This document shows, piece by piece, positions 22,794-34,941 of a DNA stretch of 64,000 bases (the first letter of the stretch is position 1; each line of letters opens with the position of its first letter). The stretch is from positions 1,860,001-1,924,000 of the forward strand of contig JAGMWG010000002.1 in NCBI GenBank assembly GCA_020744225.1, written 5' to 3'. The position numbers and the translations under genes are program-made. Source of the DNA: Paraphoma chrysanthemicola. Its lineage: Eukaryota; Ascomycota; Dothideomycetes; Pleosporales; Phaeosphaeriaceae. The notes under the pieces were generated by a model that searched no databases, was not told the DNA's origin, and was given only the letters and a program-made list of their open reading frames with translations.

Positions 22794-23821
22794 AATTGTA
22801 ATACTAAAATTTTTTAGAAAACAGAAAAAAAGCCCCCAACCCACTTCTTGGTGTTATGTTTGCGTCGTGAGTGTTGCTCAATGGAAAATCTTAGTTCGTC
22901 TGCGGATGTGAAGATCCGGCTTACCGCAGGCTGCGGCTAGACTTTCCCTCGTGCGACAATGTCAGGTAATGCCGTCTTGACCTCAGTAACGCCGAATGTT
23001 AAGAACACGTCGATGTCAGTCCCCATAAACACCACCGCAGTCTATTCACACAAATTACCTCCCATCATCACCTCCCATCAATACCCTCATCCATTCTCAC
23101 CTCTACCCCTCCTCATCGCATTATCTCCATCCCTCCTCAACCCGTCAAACCCCTCCACCCACATCGCACCACCGTAGCAATAAACTTCAGCCGGCGCGAC
23201 GCCACTAGGCTGGTCGTGGGCGCTCGAGCCGAGGATCTCCGCTGTCGTGCTGCTTTTGGGCTAGTGCGGGGGATGACATGCATGAGCTTGCGGTCTCGTG
23301 ATTTAGTGCCACGGTTTGGGGAAGGTGGGTGGGGTGGCTTTTGAGGACTTGGCGGAGAGAGGGAGGGAGATTGGATGGAGGGGGAGATGAGGGGGTTTGA
23401 GGTGGGAAGATTAGGGATTGGTGTGGGATGGTGCGATGCGGTGGGGTGAGGGCTGGGCAGGAAGGTAGGGTGTAGGGTTGGACGGGAGGAGGCGAACAAA
23501 GAAAAGTTTTAGAGAGGTGTTTCATGAGAGCAGGGAGGAGGGGAGGTGGATTTGAGCTTGTCATTTGTGACTAGCTACAGTCCTTGACTGAGCGAGCTTG
23601 ACCCAGCTCACGATGCTCAAAAGTCAAAAGCCAAAAGCCAGATTTGTCAAAACCCTTCCACCCAAGCTCCGCAATGCCGTTCTTCCAACTAGTATTATAT
23701 TCCCAAGGCAGTGCTGAAAATGTGCACCGATGTATCGTTTTGAAGCCTTACATGCTGATATATTGCCTGGTCGAACGTGTGATGATCAAGGAACGTCTTA
23801 TTTCACCCATATCGGTGTGAA
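22794..23821. other. Intergenic with strand-skewed tracts
   Basis: No gene seen. About 23035-23176 is almost pure C/T with scattered A on the + strand. About 23310-23562 is G/A-rich with many G-runs, that is, pyrimidine-rich on the other strand. The open frames here are low-complexity translations of these tracts. Confidence 0.5.
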
Positions 23822-25914
23822 TCATTCGTACTGCGCCCTAACCGTACCGTACTTTTTGCCGTCGACAACCGCAGAGTACTCCAAGGAAGACTGAACGGAG
23901 ATTTGGATGTCAAACGTTAGGCGGTGGTAGGGTAATCCGGTATGGCTCTGGCAGCGTTCGAAGTTGTCCTTGGGTACGCCATTCAGATCGACCTTGAGTT
24001 TCGCCACGGTGAACACTTCCTGGGAGGTTGTTAGCGCATGGTGGTGAAGAGTTGTGACATGGCTCAAGTACCTTGTGTGTAGAGCGCTGTGGTGCCTTAG
24101 CGCAGTTGGCGGCCATCAATTCCAAACTCATCTCGCGCTTCTCGTTTAGCCAGAAGTTTTGGTGAAGCGTCAACTTGCCATGAGCAGCGCCAGATGTAGG
24201 AAGATCTTGTCCCTTCTTGAATGTCCAATTCATCTGGTCGTCTGCTCGCTTCTTACCGTCATAACTTGAGATGTACGATTCGGCTTCGTTGTGAATGGAT
24301 GGGTCGAAAATCTGGGCGACACAGGTGCCGTAGTGTCGTCGACATTTACGTTTGGTGACCAAACCATTGTCTTTCGTGCCATCTTCTAATCCCTTAGTAG
24401 CAGCGCCACGAGCTACAGCAGACCATCTGTGGCAGTGTCAGTATGTATGGAAGATTAGCACTCCAGCAGACCTACGCAAAGGCGGGCTTGAACACCTCGA
24501 GATCAAGATCCTCGGCAAATTCTTGGATCTTCTTGAACATGTACGGGGACTCGGAGAACCCACCTACTAGGAAGATAGACTGTGGAGGTCATTAGACTGT
24601 ACAACAACTTTTGAAGGCCGCAAATTGTTCCGAATTCGGCAGAGTGGAGGACTGATGCGTTCTAATGCGCTTACTGACCTTTATCGTCACCTTCTTGGAC
24701 TTTCGAACTTGCTTCAACTGCTCTGTGATGAGTTTGTATGTCAGACGAACAGGCTTATCGAACATGGCCTTCATGTCATCGCTGTAGCTGGTTAGTTGGT
24801 GCGCCTCACTGAGAAACGCAATTACTCACGGTGTGATCTTGATATCTCCATCGGACATACCCCGACCCTCATCATCGATGGCGCTCAGCGGGTGGGGAAG
24901 CTGCAAAAAGTTCGTCTCGGTTCCGGAGAATCCTCCTTTCGCCCCAAGCCTGAAAGCCTGCAGCATCCGCGCGGCTTTCTTATTGAGCGACGTGAGAGGA
25001 ACTTCTTCTGCCCGACAACCTGCGATCTTGAAGAAGTCTGTCGAACCCAAACGCTTCTCGAGCCATTCTAGGAAAGCACGATCAACGAAGCTGCCACCGC
25101 ATTCGGCTCCGCCACCGACGGTTGCTTCCTCAATCACGGTAGGTTGAAGGCCAGAAATTCTGTACGAGATTAAGTCAACCGTGCCTCCACCCATGTCACA
25201 CACAATGAAGCCGTCTCCGACTGCGAACTGGGTGTCTTGAGAGGTACCACGAAGAGACTTGATAGTGTAAATGGCGGCAGATTCTGGCTCGGTCGTAATG
25301 ATGGTCTTGATCGACTGAGGAAACTCGAGTGAGTTGAAGCCCGCTTTGTCGACTGCTTCAAGAGTGCGAGCTTTGGCCAGATCTGACCACACGGCTGGAA
25401 CGGTAACGACAAGGGTGATGGGCAATGTCCTCCACAAGGTCTTCCCGTACTTCTTGTTGAGGTTTTGGATCAAATGAGCTTTGATCTGACCAAGGTAATC
25501 AGCGATGATGTCGATTGGCCGCTTCCCTGAGTTCTTTGGCGACTTAGAGGCTTCCTGGAAACACTTCGCAGCTTCTCCAATCTTTCGATCGTCAAGCTGG
25601 AGTTTGTTCCACATGTGACGCGGCACATCAGGGTCGATCAGTGCGCCCCATACTATACCCTCGTCCTGATAAGTGACTTCGCTAGGTACTTTCTCACGAG
25701 TGCCAATCGTGTTGTTCTTAGACGGCCAATCATGGATAATCTCCATGTGCTCTCCATGGCCATCAAAGTTGGATGACTCGCAGAAGGACACACCTAGGCA
25801 AGTGGTCAGCGGGTATGCTTCTCTAAAGGCGGTTTACATACCAGTGAATGTGGTTCCATAATCAAGGCCGATTATGAGGCGGTTGTCGCTGATGGATGAG
25901 TGCATCTTTCTCAT
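23822..25914 (-). CDS. HSP70-like ATPase (fungal actin-like ATPase, HSPA12-like)
   Basis: Six exons on the minus strand: 25914-25842, 25793-24830, 24781-24679, 24579-24476, 24426-24072, 24019-23822; 598 residues. The nucleotide-binding domain shows phosphate-1 IGLDYGTTFTG (about 15-25), phosphate-2 FIVCDMGGGTVDLISYRI and the adenosine motif SIFLVGGFSESPYM. The canonical HSP70 substrate-binding domain is absent; the C-terminus is a divergent beta-rich segment ending RAQYE. Such proteins are numerous in filamentous ascomycetes and sit apart from true chaperones; their clients are unknown. Introns are 48-52 nt except one of 100 nt. The start could be the first ATG used here or the one three codons later. 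Divergent from the gene at 26264. Confidence 0.88.
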
Positions 25915-26263
25915 TATCTGGTGTCTGGCTTATCTAGCGTGTAATGTTTGGGTTTTGGTGGTTAAGAGGCAGGTGTTAAAGCATGATATGTTGTCGGTGA
26001 CGGGCGACCAATCTACTAGTCAAGAGAGCGTCTTGAATTGAAGGTGAAGGTGAGAATGAGAAGCTCCAACCACTCACTCACGGTGCAAGTGAAGGCGCAA
26101 AACCCCGTCTAAGGTCAGAAACCAAGGTGAAGGCAAACAAACTATCACAATCTATATATATCTCCAGGCCGCAAAACTCTCCGCTGCTCGTAGCTCGCCC
26201 ACAGTACCATATCTGGAAGCGCTCCGTGCTTCCCAACCGAGAAGAGTGCAACAGCAGACGAGC
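25915..26263. other. Divergent promoter region
   Basis: About 350 bp between the HSP70-like gene and the coiled-coil gene. A TATATATAT run lies at 26153-26161. Confidence 0.45.
26153..26161 (+). promoter_or_regulatory. TATA-box candidate
   Basis: TATATATAT lies 103 bp before the ATG at 26264, a plausible distance for a TATA element with a short leader. Confidence 0.4.
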
Positions 26264-27925
26264 ATGGGTGCCCAGAAGCCTGTGCTCAGAAGTATCAAAG
26301 ATATAGCAGTAAGGCTATCATCCACCTGTCGAACATTAGCGCTCACTCAACAACCACAGCTAAGTTATCTCATCGGACACGCAGAGCAGCCCACCCAACC
26401 CGCCGATCCCAAAGACGAAATGTATGACAGCAAAGGTCGAGACAAGAGGATGTCAGGTGGCGGTCATAACTCGCAAAACCGCCCTGGCCGGCTTCCTCAA
26501 ATCGCACGCCGATCACAGCATACTAAGTCGGAACTCATAGCAAAGATAGCTATGCTTGAAGGTGAGATCGGCAGGCAAGATCATCGGTACAGCAGCATGC
26601 GTGGCCATATGCGCAGATTGCAAGAGGACCTGAAAGAGGCAAAGGACAGAGTCGAGGACCAGACCAATGAGCACCGTGTCTTGAAGGAGCGCTATCAGAC
26701 CGTCCTGGACAAGGCAGTCATTCTGTTTGCGCGCAGCAAAGGCATCGCATTCAATCTTCAGACGGGCGAGCCATTGACTGTGATCTTGAACCGAATGCTC
26801 CAGGATGCATCGCGTGCGGAGAGTTCCCAAGCCGACACACAATCCTGGCAAAAGCGACTCCAAGCTTCGCAAGGGCAGACTCGTGTCTACAGTGAGGAGG
26901 TTCGCCAGTCGCATGGCCTCATAGAGGAGCTTCGCCATCAGCTCCAGATTAAGGAAGCCGAGACGGAGAATTCACGACAACGAGCACATAAATCACAGGC
27001 TCAGAACCAAGCTCTGATGAAGCAAGTCGAAGCCATGCAAGTCCAAGAGGACGCGATGCATGCCCGAGTCCAAGATGTACAGAGAGAGATGCTTGGCAAG
27101 GTCGAGAAAACACAGGCAGTATCTGACGATCAATTGTCCCAAGACTTCCGTACTTTGATCTCCATGATCAAGGCACTGAGCCGCATGATCAATTTTGACG
27201 CGTCAACCAATGTGGTTGAGACACTTAAGTCATACAGCTTCCTTGAGCATGTCTCTCCGCAACACTGGCAAGGTCGAGCTCAGAAGAAGCGCTTCATCGA
27301 GGCTTGGATTTGGTCGGTACTTTACATCGATGTCTTCGACACGCCGTTCAAGATCTTCGGCACTTTTGGCAACGGCTTGGCTGAATCTTGGTTTAGCGTG
27401 TATGGTGAAGACCACGTGCTTGAGTGGCCGACTCCTAGCCTCAAGTGTGAGCTCTGGCGGTACACGACAACAGAACAACTCGTTGAGTCTGTGGGCAAAG
27501 ACTTGATCAGCCATGGCCGTAAGAGCCTGTTGCTCGACGATGTGGAGGCCAGTGTGGTGGCGGTGCGCAAGGACATTGGCGAGATTGTCTGCACAAGTCT
27601 CTGCGTGCTTGATCCAGCTGCCGACGCGATCCAGATCGGCAATGTGGTTGACAAAGCATTCACGTTGGCGATGCAGATGTTTCTCCAGCGATCTCGGCTA
27701 CAGATCACGTATCCTCAAGTTGGAGACAAGTTCATTCATAACGAGATGACCTTCTTGCCAGACCGTAATGGCAACGATATCGAAGATGGACTAGTGGCTT
27801 ATGTCTTGAATCCAGGACTTGCGAAGTGGGGAAATGCGCATGGCGAGCAGTACGAATGTCGACTCGATCTCGTACCTTCGCTTGTTCAGCTTGAGTCCGT
27901 GGACATCAAGCGTGAGTCTTTCTAG
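26264..27925 (+). CDS. Uncharacterised coiled-coil protein
   Basis: Single exon of 553 residues if the ATG at 26264 is used; a second ATG at 26420 would give 501. I do not recognise the family. Residues of about 90-310 are charged and helical (coiled coil: SELIAKIAMLEGEIGRQ, RRLQEDLKEAKDRVEDQ, and a Q-rich run to about 285). The last 240 residues are a compact-looking domain with W-rich blocks (IEAWIWSVLYIDVFDTPFKI, AESWFSVYGEDHVLEWPTP) and an end LVPSLVQLESVDIK. There are no signal peptide or membrane segments. The layout, helical N-terminus plus globular C-terminal domain, suggests a structural or adaptor protein typical of fungal-specific gene sets. Confidence 0.75.
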   Translation: MGAQKPVLRSIKDIAVRLSSTCRTLALTQQPQLSYLIGHAEQPTQPADPKDEMYDSKGRDKRMSGGGHNSQNRPGRLPQIARRSQHTKSELIAKIAMLEGEIGRQDHRYSSMRGHMRRLQEDLKEAKDRVEDQTNEHRVLKERYQTVLDKAVILFARSKGIAFNLQTGEPLTVILNRMLQDASRAESSQADTQSWQKRLQASQGQTRVYSEEVRQSHGLIEELRHQLQIKEAETENSRQRAHKSQAQNQALMKQVEAMQVQEDAMHARVQDVQREMLGKVEKTQAVSDDQLSQDFRTLISMIKALSRMINFDASTNVVETLKSYSFLEHVSPQHWQGRAQKKRFIEAWIWSVLYIDVFDTPFKIFGTFGNGLAESWFSVYGEDHVLEWPTPSLKCELWRYTTTEQLVESVGKDLISHGRKSLLLDDVEASVVAVRKDIGEIVCTSLCVLDPAADAIQIGNVVDKAFTLAMQMFLQRSRLQITYPQVGDKFIHNEMTFLPDRNGNDIEDGLVAYVLNPGLAKWGNAHGEQYECRLDLVPSLVQLESVDIKRESF

Positions 27926-28609
27926 ACTTCGATTGTGGTATGGCATTGGGGTTGGGGAGCTTGGAAAGGCGCAAGGGAAAACTTCGTGGATGAAGGAAGC
28001 GGAACTGAGTTTTGGTTACCCATCAACGGGACTGCACACAAGGGCAGACTGACAGGAAGGGATTCAGAGTCATGAGTCTATGGCTGGCTACCTTCTTTAT
28101 GGTGGCTGGTTTGGAAGGGAACGTGTGTTTCGAATATGGCTCTTTATACCTACTTAGGTTTGTAGGCCTCAATTCCTGTCAAGGCGCACAACACCATACC
28201 AAGAACCTGTGCATATCGTGACTACGTTCGTGTTGAGCATGGGGTCATACGGACAAGTCGGCGCTCATGCACGAGGAGCAGGAGTTATGCGGTGACTAAC
28301 GGGTGGGTGAATGTTCACGTCAGAGGCGCGACTTGCGCCATCCCAATTTCATCGCTAGCGCCATTTGCACGCGTCGTAGCTAGCATGGCATCCTCACGTA
28401 ACTGTGCAAGCACCCGCGCCCACGCATGCCAATTGCCTTCTCCGCTTCTCCATAATACACTGCGCTTCTATTTTATTCTTTTCCACGCCTTCAGATATGC
28501 AGTGATCGCCTCGGCCTTTTATTTACCCACGACACGCCGCCGAACGCGTCTCCAGCGCGTCTTCTCCAACTTCCGCCTGCAGTGCACGCCGATCCCACTA
28601 CAGACGACA
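27926..28609. other. Intergenic, 684 bp
   Basis: 3' region of the coiled-coil gene and promoter of CDC45. The CDC45 frame is open further upstream but lacks an ATG with conserved sequence before 28610. No other gene seen. Confidence 0.45.
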
Positions 28610-31215
28610 ATGTACCTCCCACGCAACCTAATCGCACACCTCTACAACAACCTCATAAAACGAACACATGCCGCTGCTCCACCAGTTCTCCTTCTCGTCG
28701 CCCTCGAGCCAGACGCGCTCTGCGCTTGCAGGATACTCACCGCGTTATTGAAGCGCGACTACATTCCCCACAAAATACAACCCATTGCCGGATATGGCGA
28801 CCTTTCACGCGCGGCAGAAGAGCTGGTACGGCCGATGCGGACCACAGACGGCGGAAGCGGGGGCGTGGTAGTGTGTCTGGGTGTTGGAGGCATGGTGGAC
28901 CTCGAAGAGACGCTGGGCCTGGACATGGACGAGAACGGCCAGGGCGGGACAGGAGATGTCGAAGTCTGGGTGCTCGACGCAAGACGGCCGTGGAACCTCG
29001 CGAACGTATTCGGCACGCCCATCAGTGAAGACCCGACTAATGGAGAGCTCGTGCGGAGACAGTCTGGCGTTGAGAAGGGCAAAATACTACAGTCGTATCA
29101 GACGTCGAGAGGCGGCATAATAGTGTTTGACGACGGGGATATCGAGGAGGAGCTGCAGTCGGAACGGACAGCGTACTGCGCGCTGGAAGAAATGCCGGAG
29201 GTTGGGGAGGAGGATGACCTGGACGAGGACTCGGACGATCAGGACGACGAGCCGTCTTCTGCACAGCTACCGAAGAAGCGAAAGTCGTGGAGCGACGAGG
29301 ACAATTCGGACGACGACATGTCAGACGACGAGCGACCGCGGCAACGACGGAGAAGTAATTCGGTATGTATTGTGAAATCAGGAGACTGGACAATGTCTGA
29401 CAAGCGTAGGGTGGCTCGATACCGTCATCACCAGAGCGGAGACCAGCACGAAGAGGACTGCTCATCGAGAACCAACTAGGTGGATCCTCCGACTTCTCGC
29501 GATCAGATTCACGCAGCCGTTCAGCATCACCAGCAGTAGCCGCCCCCAAAGAGAAGTCCGTCCGAAGTCTACGGAAACAGCTCATGGTCATGCGGAACAA
29601 GCACACCAGTGTGCTCGACAAGTACTACCAGCTCGGCGCGTCCTACTCAGAACCAGTCTCGTCACTTGTGTACGCTCTAGCCTCGGATCTCGGACGCGAA
29701 GACAACGACCTCCTCTGGAACGCCATCGTTGGTGTCAGCAGTCTCGAACTCTACGGACGGACGGGCAGCGGTGTCGGCTTGAACCCGCTCTCAGCAGCAG
29801 GTGGCTCAGCAGGATGGAATGGCAACCGCGGCGAGCAAATACGGTCCGTCTTCCGCGACGAAGTACGGCGCCTCAATCCAGTTACAGATCCATCAGGCGT
29901 AGCCCGCGATGCCAGCATGGGCGATGCAAGTGGTGTGATCCCCACCAGTGCCCGTTCCGCGACCGACAAGTCAATACGACTTTCACCAGAACCACGCTTC
30001 CTCCTCCTGCGGCATTGGTCATTGTACGAGAGCATGCTCCACTCGCCCTACCTCTCCGCCAAGCTCCACATCTGGAGTGACGCAGGGCAGAAGCGTCTTG
30101 CGAAGCTTCTCGCAAAGATGGGCGTCTCGCTCTCAGAATGCAAGCAACGCTATACACACATGGACATGGAGCTCAAACGCGGGCTCCGCGAACGCCTCCT
30201 CAAGTTCGCACCACAATACGGCCTCGATGGCCTCGTTCCCCCACCACCCCGCAGCGGCGACATGAAGGACGGTTGGGGCTTCGTGCGTTGCTGGGGCTGG
30301 AAAGCCTGTCTCTCCGCCATCGACGCAGGCGTCATTCTCGGTGCCATCCTCGAAGTCGGCGACGCAAAAGACCTCTCACAATCCTCTCTCGACTCCTCCA
30401 ACCACATCCCCTCCACGCAAGACCACGCCTCCGAGATCACATCCACCCAAGAACAACAATCCGCCGCCCAGGAACACATCACATCGCGCTTCTGGACCGC
30501 CTACGACGCCCTCAACTCCATCGACCTGCTCACACACCACATCGCCACCGCACAGCACTTGCACCGCGCCATCCTCCGCACCGGCACCCAGCTCATCGAG
30601 AAGAAGCAGATTAGACATCTCCGCGCCTTCCGCATGGCCGTCGTCAAAGAAGGCCCAGACGTCCAGCTCTTCACGCACCCCGGCGCTCTCACCAAACTCG
30701 CCCTCTGGATCGCCGAAGCCATCGTCGAGCTCAACGGGACAAAGGGCAAGAACCGGGGTTCCGAGCTCGTCATGGCCGGACTCGATGAATCGCGGGGCTT
30801 GTACGTCGTAGTCGGCTTGGGCGGTGGTGGCGCGACGGAGAGCGCAAAGGAACGATTGATCAAACGTACAGCGAGGGAGAAAGCAAAAGAAGAGAAGAAG
30901 GCGACAAAAGCACGGGAAAAGGAACGCAAGAGAGCTGCACGCGTGGCGAGGAATCTTGCGGCGGGACTTGAGGAGGACGAAGTAGATGATGATACTGAAG
31001 AGGAAGAGTCTGAAGAAGAAGATGAGGACTCAGACGACGAGGACGAAACGAAGGGATACGGACGGAATCGATTTGGAAATGCCTTCCAGGAGGTTGTAAG
31101 GGAAACGGGCGCGCGAGTCCGGATGGACAGTTTCGAGGCGTGTGTGATTGAGATCCGGAAGGAGGATTTGAGCGGGTTTTTGGAACGGCTGAGCATGAAG
31201 GCCGTGGTTGGGTGA
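28610..31215 (+). CDS. CDC45: CDC45, CMG replicative helicase subunit
   Basis: Two exons, 28610-29362 and 29410-31215 (47-nt intron), give 852 residues. CDC45 joins Mcm2-7 and GINS to form the replicative helicase in the nucleus. The N-terminus has the conserved MYLPRNLIAHLYNNLIK and ALEPDALCACRILTALLKRD, an inactive DHH-type phosphoesterase fold. Further landmarks are RGGIIVFDDGDIEEEL, LMVMRNKHTSVLDKYYQLGASY, NDLLWNAIVGVSSLELYGR, LLRHWSLYESMLHSPYLSAKL and WGFVRCWGWKACLSAIDAG. Two acidic insertions (about 205-245 and 755-785) and a lysine/arginine-rich helix before the second are lineage expansions that make it longer than the yeast protein (650). The start is supported by homology directly after the ATG. 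Confidence 0.95.
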
Positions 31216-31500
31216 TATCACGTCGACAAGACGACTTTTCCTTTTGTGGTTTTCGGGCAATCGATGGACGGGCATAGCGTGGCATATCTTTCGGCGTCTA
31301 GCGTCGCATCGTTTCGAGGGCAAGTTGGTAGACAAGCAATATGTAGCGATGATGTTTCTTCTGGTTCTTAGCATAGCAAATCATTACCATCCCACAATGA
31401 TGTTTCTACCGTCCCTGCTTGTCTACATTATGAAGAATAAGAAAGTGGTATCAGAAGCACTAGCACTAGCCCACCTCCATCACGCAACCTCGTCACCCTC
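31216..31500. other. Convergent 3' region, CDC45 and GPAT
   Basis: 3' ends of two converging genes. No gene seen. Confidence 0.4.
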
Positions 31501-31629
31501 TCATCCCTCGTCATTCGTCTCCTTTCCCTCCGCATCCGCCATGCGCCAAAGCTGTATGTAGAGCGGTATGAGCAAGACGGCGAAAAGCAGCACTGCCCAG
31601 ATTGAATCCGGATCGGTAAAGACACGCAC
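31501..31629 (-). other. In-frame open extension after the GPAT stop
   Basis: Directly after the TAG of the acyltransferase gene the same frame stays open for 42 codons to a TGA. It encodes a strong hydrophobic segment (SIWAVLLFAVLLIPLYIQLW) followed by an acidic tail. A GTAGGT donor-like string overlaps the stop. It may be a readthrough or alternatively spliced C-terminus, or chance. Confidence 0.3.
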
Positions 31630-34035
31630 CTACCACGTCCCTCGATTTCTCTGCACCCCAATTGTGACGCCCTCCTCCTCACTTTCGTAGCCCGCCCCAC
31701 TACTGCGTCGCTTGCCCATGCGCTGCTTGACGCCATCATTGAGTCGTCGCTTAACCTCCTCCAAGTTGCCATCAATGGTGCTGAACGGCTTGAGCGTGAA
31801 GCCGCCCAGATTCGCGCTTGACGCATTCCTGCTACGCGACTTCTTAGGCGTATGCGGTCTGCTGCTGAAAATGTCCTGGTTGGCGAGGTCACCAAACGAC
31901 TCGTTGCGCGGGAGTTGATTCGATGGGCCAGGCGATGACGGCGAGGCAGGAAAGTCGTAGGTCCCGACCGCCTGCTTATCCTCTCTAGCTGCGTCTTCAT
32001 CAGACTTGATGCGTGGCGGTGTCTTCGGCTCGGCCTCCTTCGAGAACGGATCTTGTATAATGCGCTTGCTGTAGAAGTCTTCATACATCTCCGGTCCAAG
32101 CTCATTAATGATGTCGTTCACCCGCTGGGCGAGGTCCTCGCGGCGCTTCTGCAGCTTTGCCAGCTCGCTGTTGGAAAAGGGATTCATGGCCTTCCACAGT
32201 GGACCAAGCGACTTGAAAATGTCCATGGCGACCTCGCCAAAGCGAAGGGCCTGGTATGTGACAAACGGATAGATGACTGCTTGCGCGATGACGAGATAGC
32301 GCTTGCGGTAGCCTGGCGGAAGCATGCCATTGCAGCTGTTATACTTGTACCAGTACGTGACTATCGCAATGTACCAGAGGTACGACAGAGGGGCGACTGC
32401 CATGGCGACAAGAATCTTCCAGGTGGCCATGACGTCTTTCGCCTGGACTTTGACATTGGACGCCGCAAGTGCTTCCCTAGCCTTTCGAATCGAGATGTAC
32501 TTGCACGTAATGAAGACGAGACTGAAGAGAAGGGTCCCTGGAATGACGAAGGCGCTCATCATGATCAGCTTGGCGAGGCGGTAAAAGAAGAGGCCGGCGG
32601 CGACGATGGGGTGCATCTTGGCATACTGCACCTGGTGGTCACGTAGACCAAGTGCCCGCAGTTTGCGGTTGTATGTCATCACCTCCTTCTTGAGTTCGAT
32701 GATGCGGGGGTCGTCCTTGTAACGATCGTAGCCTTGGACGAGACGGCGATTGAGTTCGACGACTCTTGGGAGAGGCAATTTGGTACCTTTCGAGTTGTAT
32801 AGACGTCGCACAGCTTGTATAACCTGTGCAGCGTGTCAGCTTGCAGCCAGATAAAATCCACACGAAAACATACCGCAAGAGTATCTGGATCTGGAGTGGT
32901 GACGGTGACGGATATTAGGCCCACGCGAACGCTCTCCAGCATGTCGCTGATCGCCTGTCGCCTTTCGTCCGTGCCCTGATGTGTGAAGCTTTGAGCAAGC
33001 TCCGGTGGGACTTCAATCGCAGTACCAAACTCGATGACGGCCCTCGAGCGGAACTTGTGTGCATGGAAGTAGTTCATGCCCACTGGGATGATCTTCAAGT
33101 TGCAGTCCGGCTTAGAAGCGACCGTACCCAAGGCCATGATGGCGACACCAGCTGCGAAGAGTCAGCAATGTCATGATAGAAGGCATGATACAGTACCTTT
33201 CAGAGGCAAAAGGTCGGTCCGGTCATGGCTACCTCCTTCAGGAAAAATACCAATGCTTCCACCATTGTGCAGCACAGTGTGTACAGCGTCATAGACCTCT
33301 GTCTGGTCGAGTTTGGGTGCCACCTTAAAGTCAATCCCCTCGAAGCCTTCTGCATTCGGCTTCCGGTCCGCAGCACCGTCGATAAACGCTCCATCCTTGG
33401 TCATATCATTTCGCCCCGTGAGCTGTTGCAAGGCGACACCGCCCTTGAAGGCTCTTTTAAGCCGTATCTCTTCAGGTCCCTTGATCTCGAGGATCTCAGC
33501 AGTCGCAGCCTTGTCGTTCACTTTTGGAAGCACAATGGAGCCGCCGACCTGAAAGGCCTTGTCTTCGAAGTTGGTGTCGACGCCGCGGAGGAGGCACGGA
33601 TCGTTGATGGGGTCTGGGAGGTAAATCTTGCCCTTTGCCGGCTTTGTCATGTCCATTGCTCGTCCGACGGGTACCACGCCCGTAAGTCCTGCCATGGCGC
33701 CGATAAACTTGCGCTTCATTGATTTGTCCGCAATAAGGAATTGAATGCGCCGCCCTGATTCCTTCTTGACGATGCGCATCAACATCAGAGGGTCGACAAA
33801 CTGCTTGCATTAGTATTGGGAAGCAGAGACTTGAGTTCATGCCTACCTGGTTCGCGTGCGGCGCACACACGAAGAGAACAGGTCCTTCTTTCGGCACCTT
33901 CCAGCTACTTCGAGGGTGCACTTCTCGGAAGAAGAGCTCCACGAATATGGAGAACACCCACAGGAAGGCATCATAGACATACTTGTTCATGACCGCAAGG
34001 GGCTTTTTGCCCTTGTGCTGGCTGTCCTTCGCCAT
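31630..34035 (-). CDS. SCT1: Glycerol-3-phosphate/dihydroxyacetone-phosphate acyltransferase (Sct1/Gpt2 type)
   Basis: Four exons on the minus strand: 34035-33847, 33800-33197, 33151-32874, 32823-31630; 754 residues. It makes lysophosphatidic acid at the ER, the first step of phospholipid and triacylglycerol synthesis. Acyltransferase motifs: PHANQFVDP (His/Asp motif, split by intron 1), GVVPVGRAMD, GSIGIFPEGGSHDRTDLLPLK and IIPVGMNYFHAHKFRSRAVIEFG. Two or more membrane segments follow (about 440-475 and 500-545), then a Ser-rich tail with likely phosphosites ending RRSSGAGYESEEEG. Length matches yeast Sct1 (759) and Gpt2 (743). The paralogue assigned is uncertain. Introns are 45-50 nt. It converges on CDC45. 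Confidence 0.93.
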
Positions 34036-34941
34036 TTTGACGGAGTCTGCGATAGCTCAGGCTCCGCAACGAGTGGTAGGTATATTTGAGGATAAAAGAT
34101 CGATCGTAGCGATTGGCAAGGCCTCGAAGGTCGAGGATGGATAGAGATACGAAGCGGGGTCTGGCGATGTGGCCACGGTGGAAGGGTAGCCTAATGTTGC
34201 GTCAGCCATCGTGCTCTTTCCTTCGCATACATGGTACTTACCTATACCTTCACTGTCTCGACTGGCTTCACCTGCTATCGCTGTCGCGTGTATTGAAAAA
34301 GCAGGAGCACATCAGGCCATGAGATGCGTGCGTATCAACCGAGCTTCCGCAGCTGCCGAACGACCGACAAATGAGCCCGTTAGCTGAGGCTGCCGAGCGG
34401 ATATCTGCGCGCAAGTACCGCGCTATATGTGTTGTTGAGCTCGGAAAGGTGGACGACTTGCATGTGGGCCGGGGTAGCGCGAGGTTCTCTGCGCTATGTC
34501 ATCGCGGGCCAGACATTGGCGTCCGCATTGTGGCGTCCAGCGCGGGGCAACGGCACGCGACCGAGACACGCTGAAGAGCAGTGCCATCCTTGCAACATGG
34601 ACATTGGACTCGAAATGGACCATGAGGCTGAAAGTCAGGACAGGGATGTGACCTGTGCATTCTCACATGCAAGTCTGCACGACACGTTCAGTCGGCTATC
34701 GGTCCGTTTCCAGCCACGAAGCAAACGGTGGTGCATATAGCAGTTCAATCATGGTAATGCTCGTATTGCGACTATACAGTTACGCTAAGCTTTTGAGCAT
34801 TTTCATGCTTCGTCTATGTAAACGCTGTCGTGCAGCTGGGAGTATAGAACAAATGGACAAGTGTGGTACAAAATTGTGGCCAGTCCCTGTCACAAGAGAG
34901 GGAGAAGGCAAAGAAGAGAAGAGAGAATTGACGTCTGCCAT
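34036..34941. other. Intergenic, 906 bp
   Basis: Upstream region of the acyltransferase and 3' region of the GH76 gene. No coding signal seen. Confidence 0.45.

Noticed and set aside
30341..31196. Long antisense and shifted frames across CDC45
   Set aside because: Low-complexity shadows (S/P- and S/T-rich) of the acidic and lysine-rich coding sequence.
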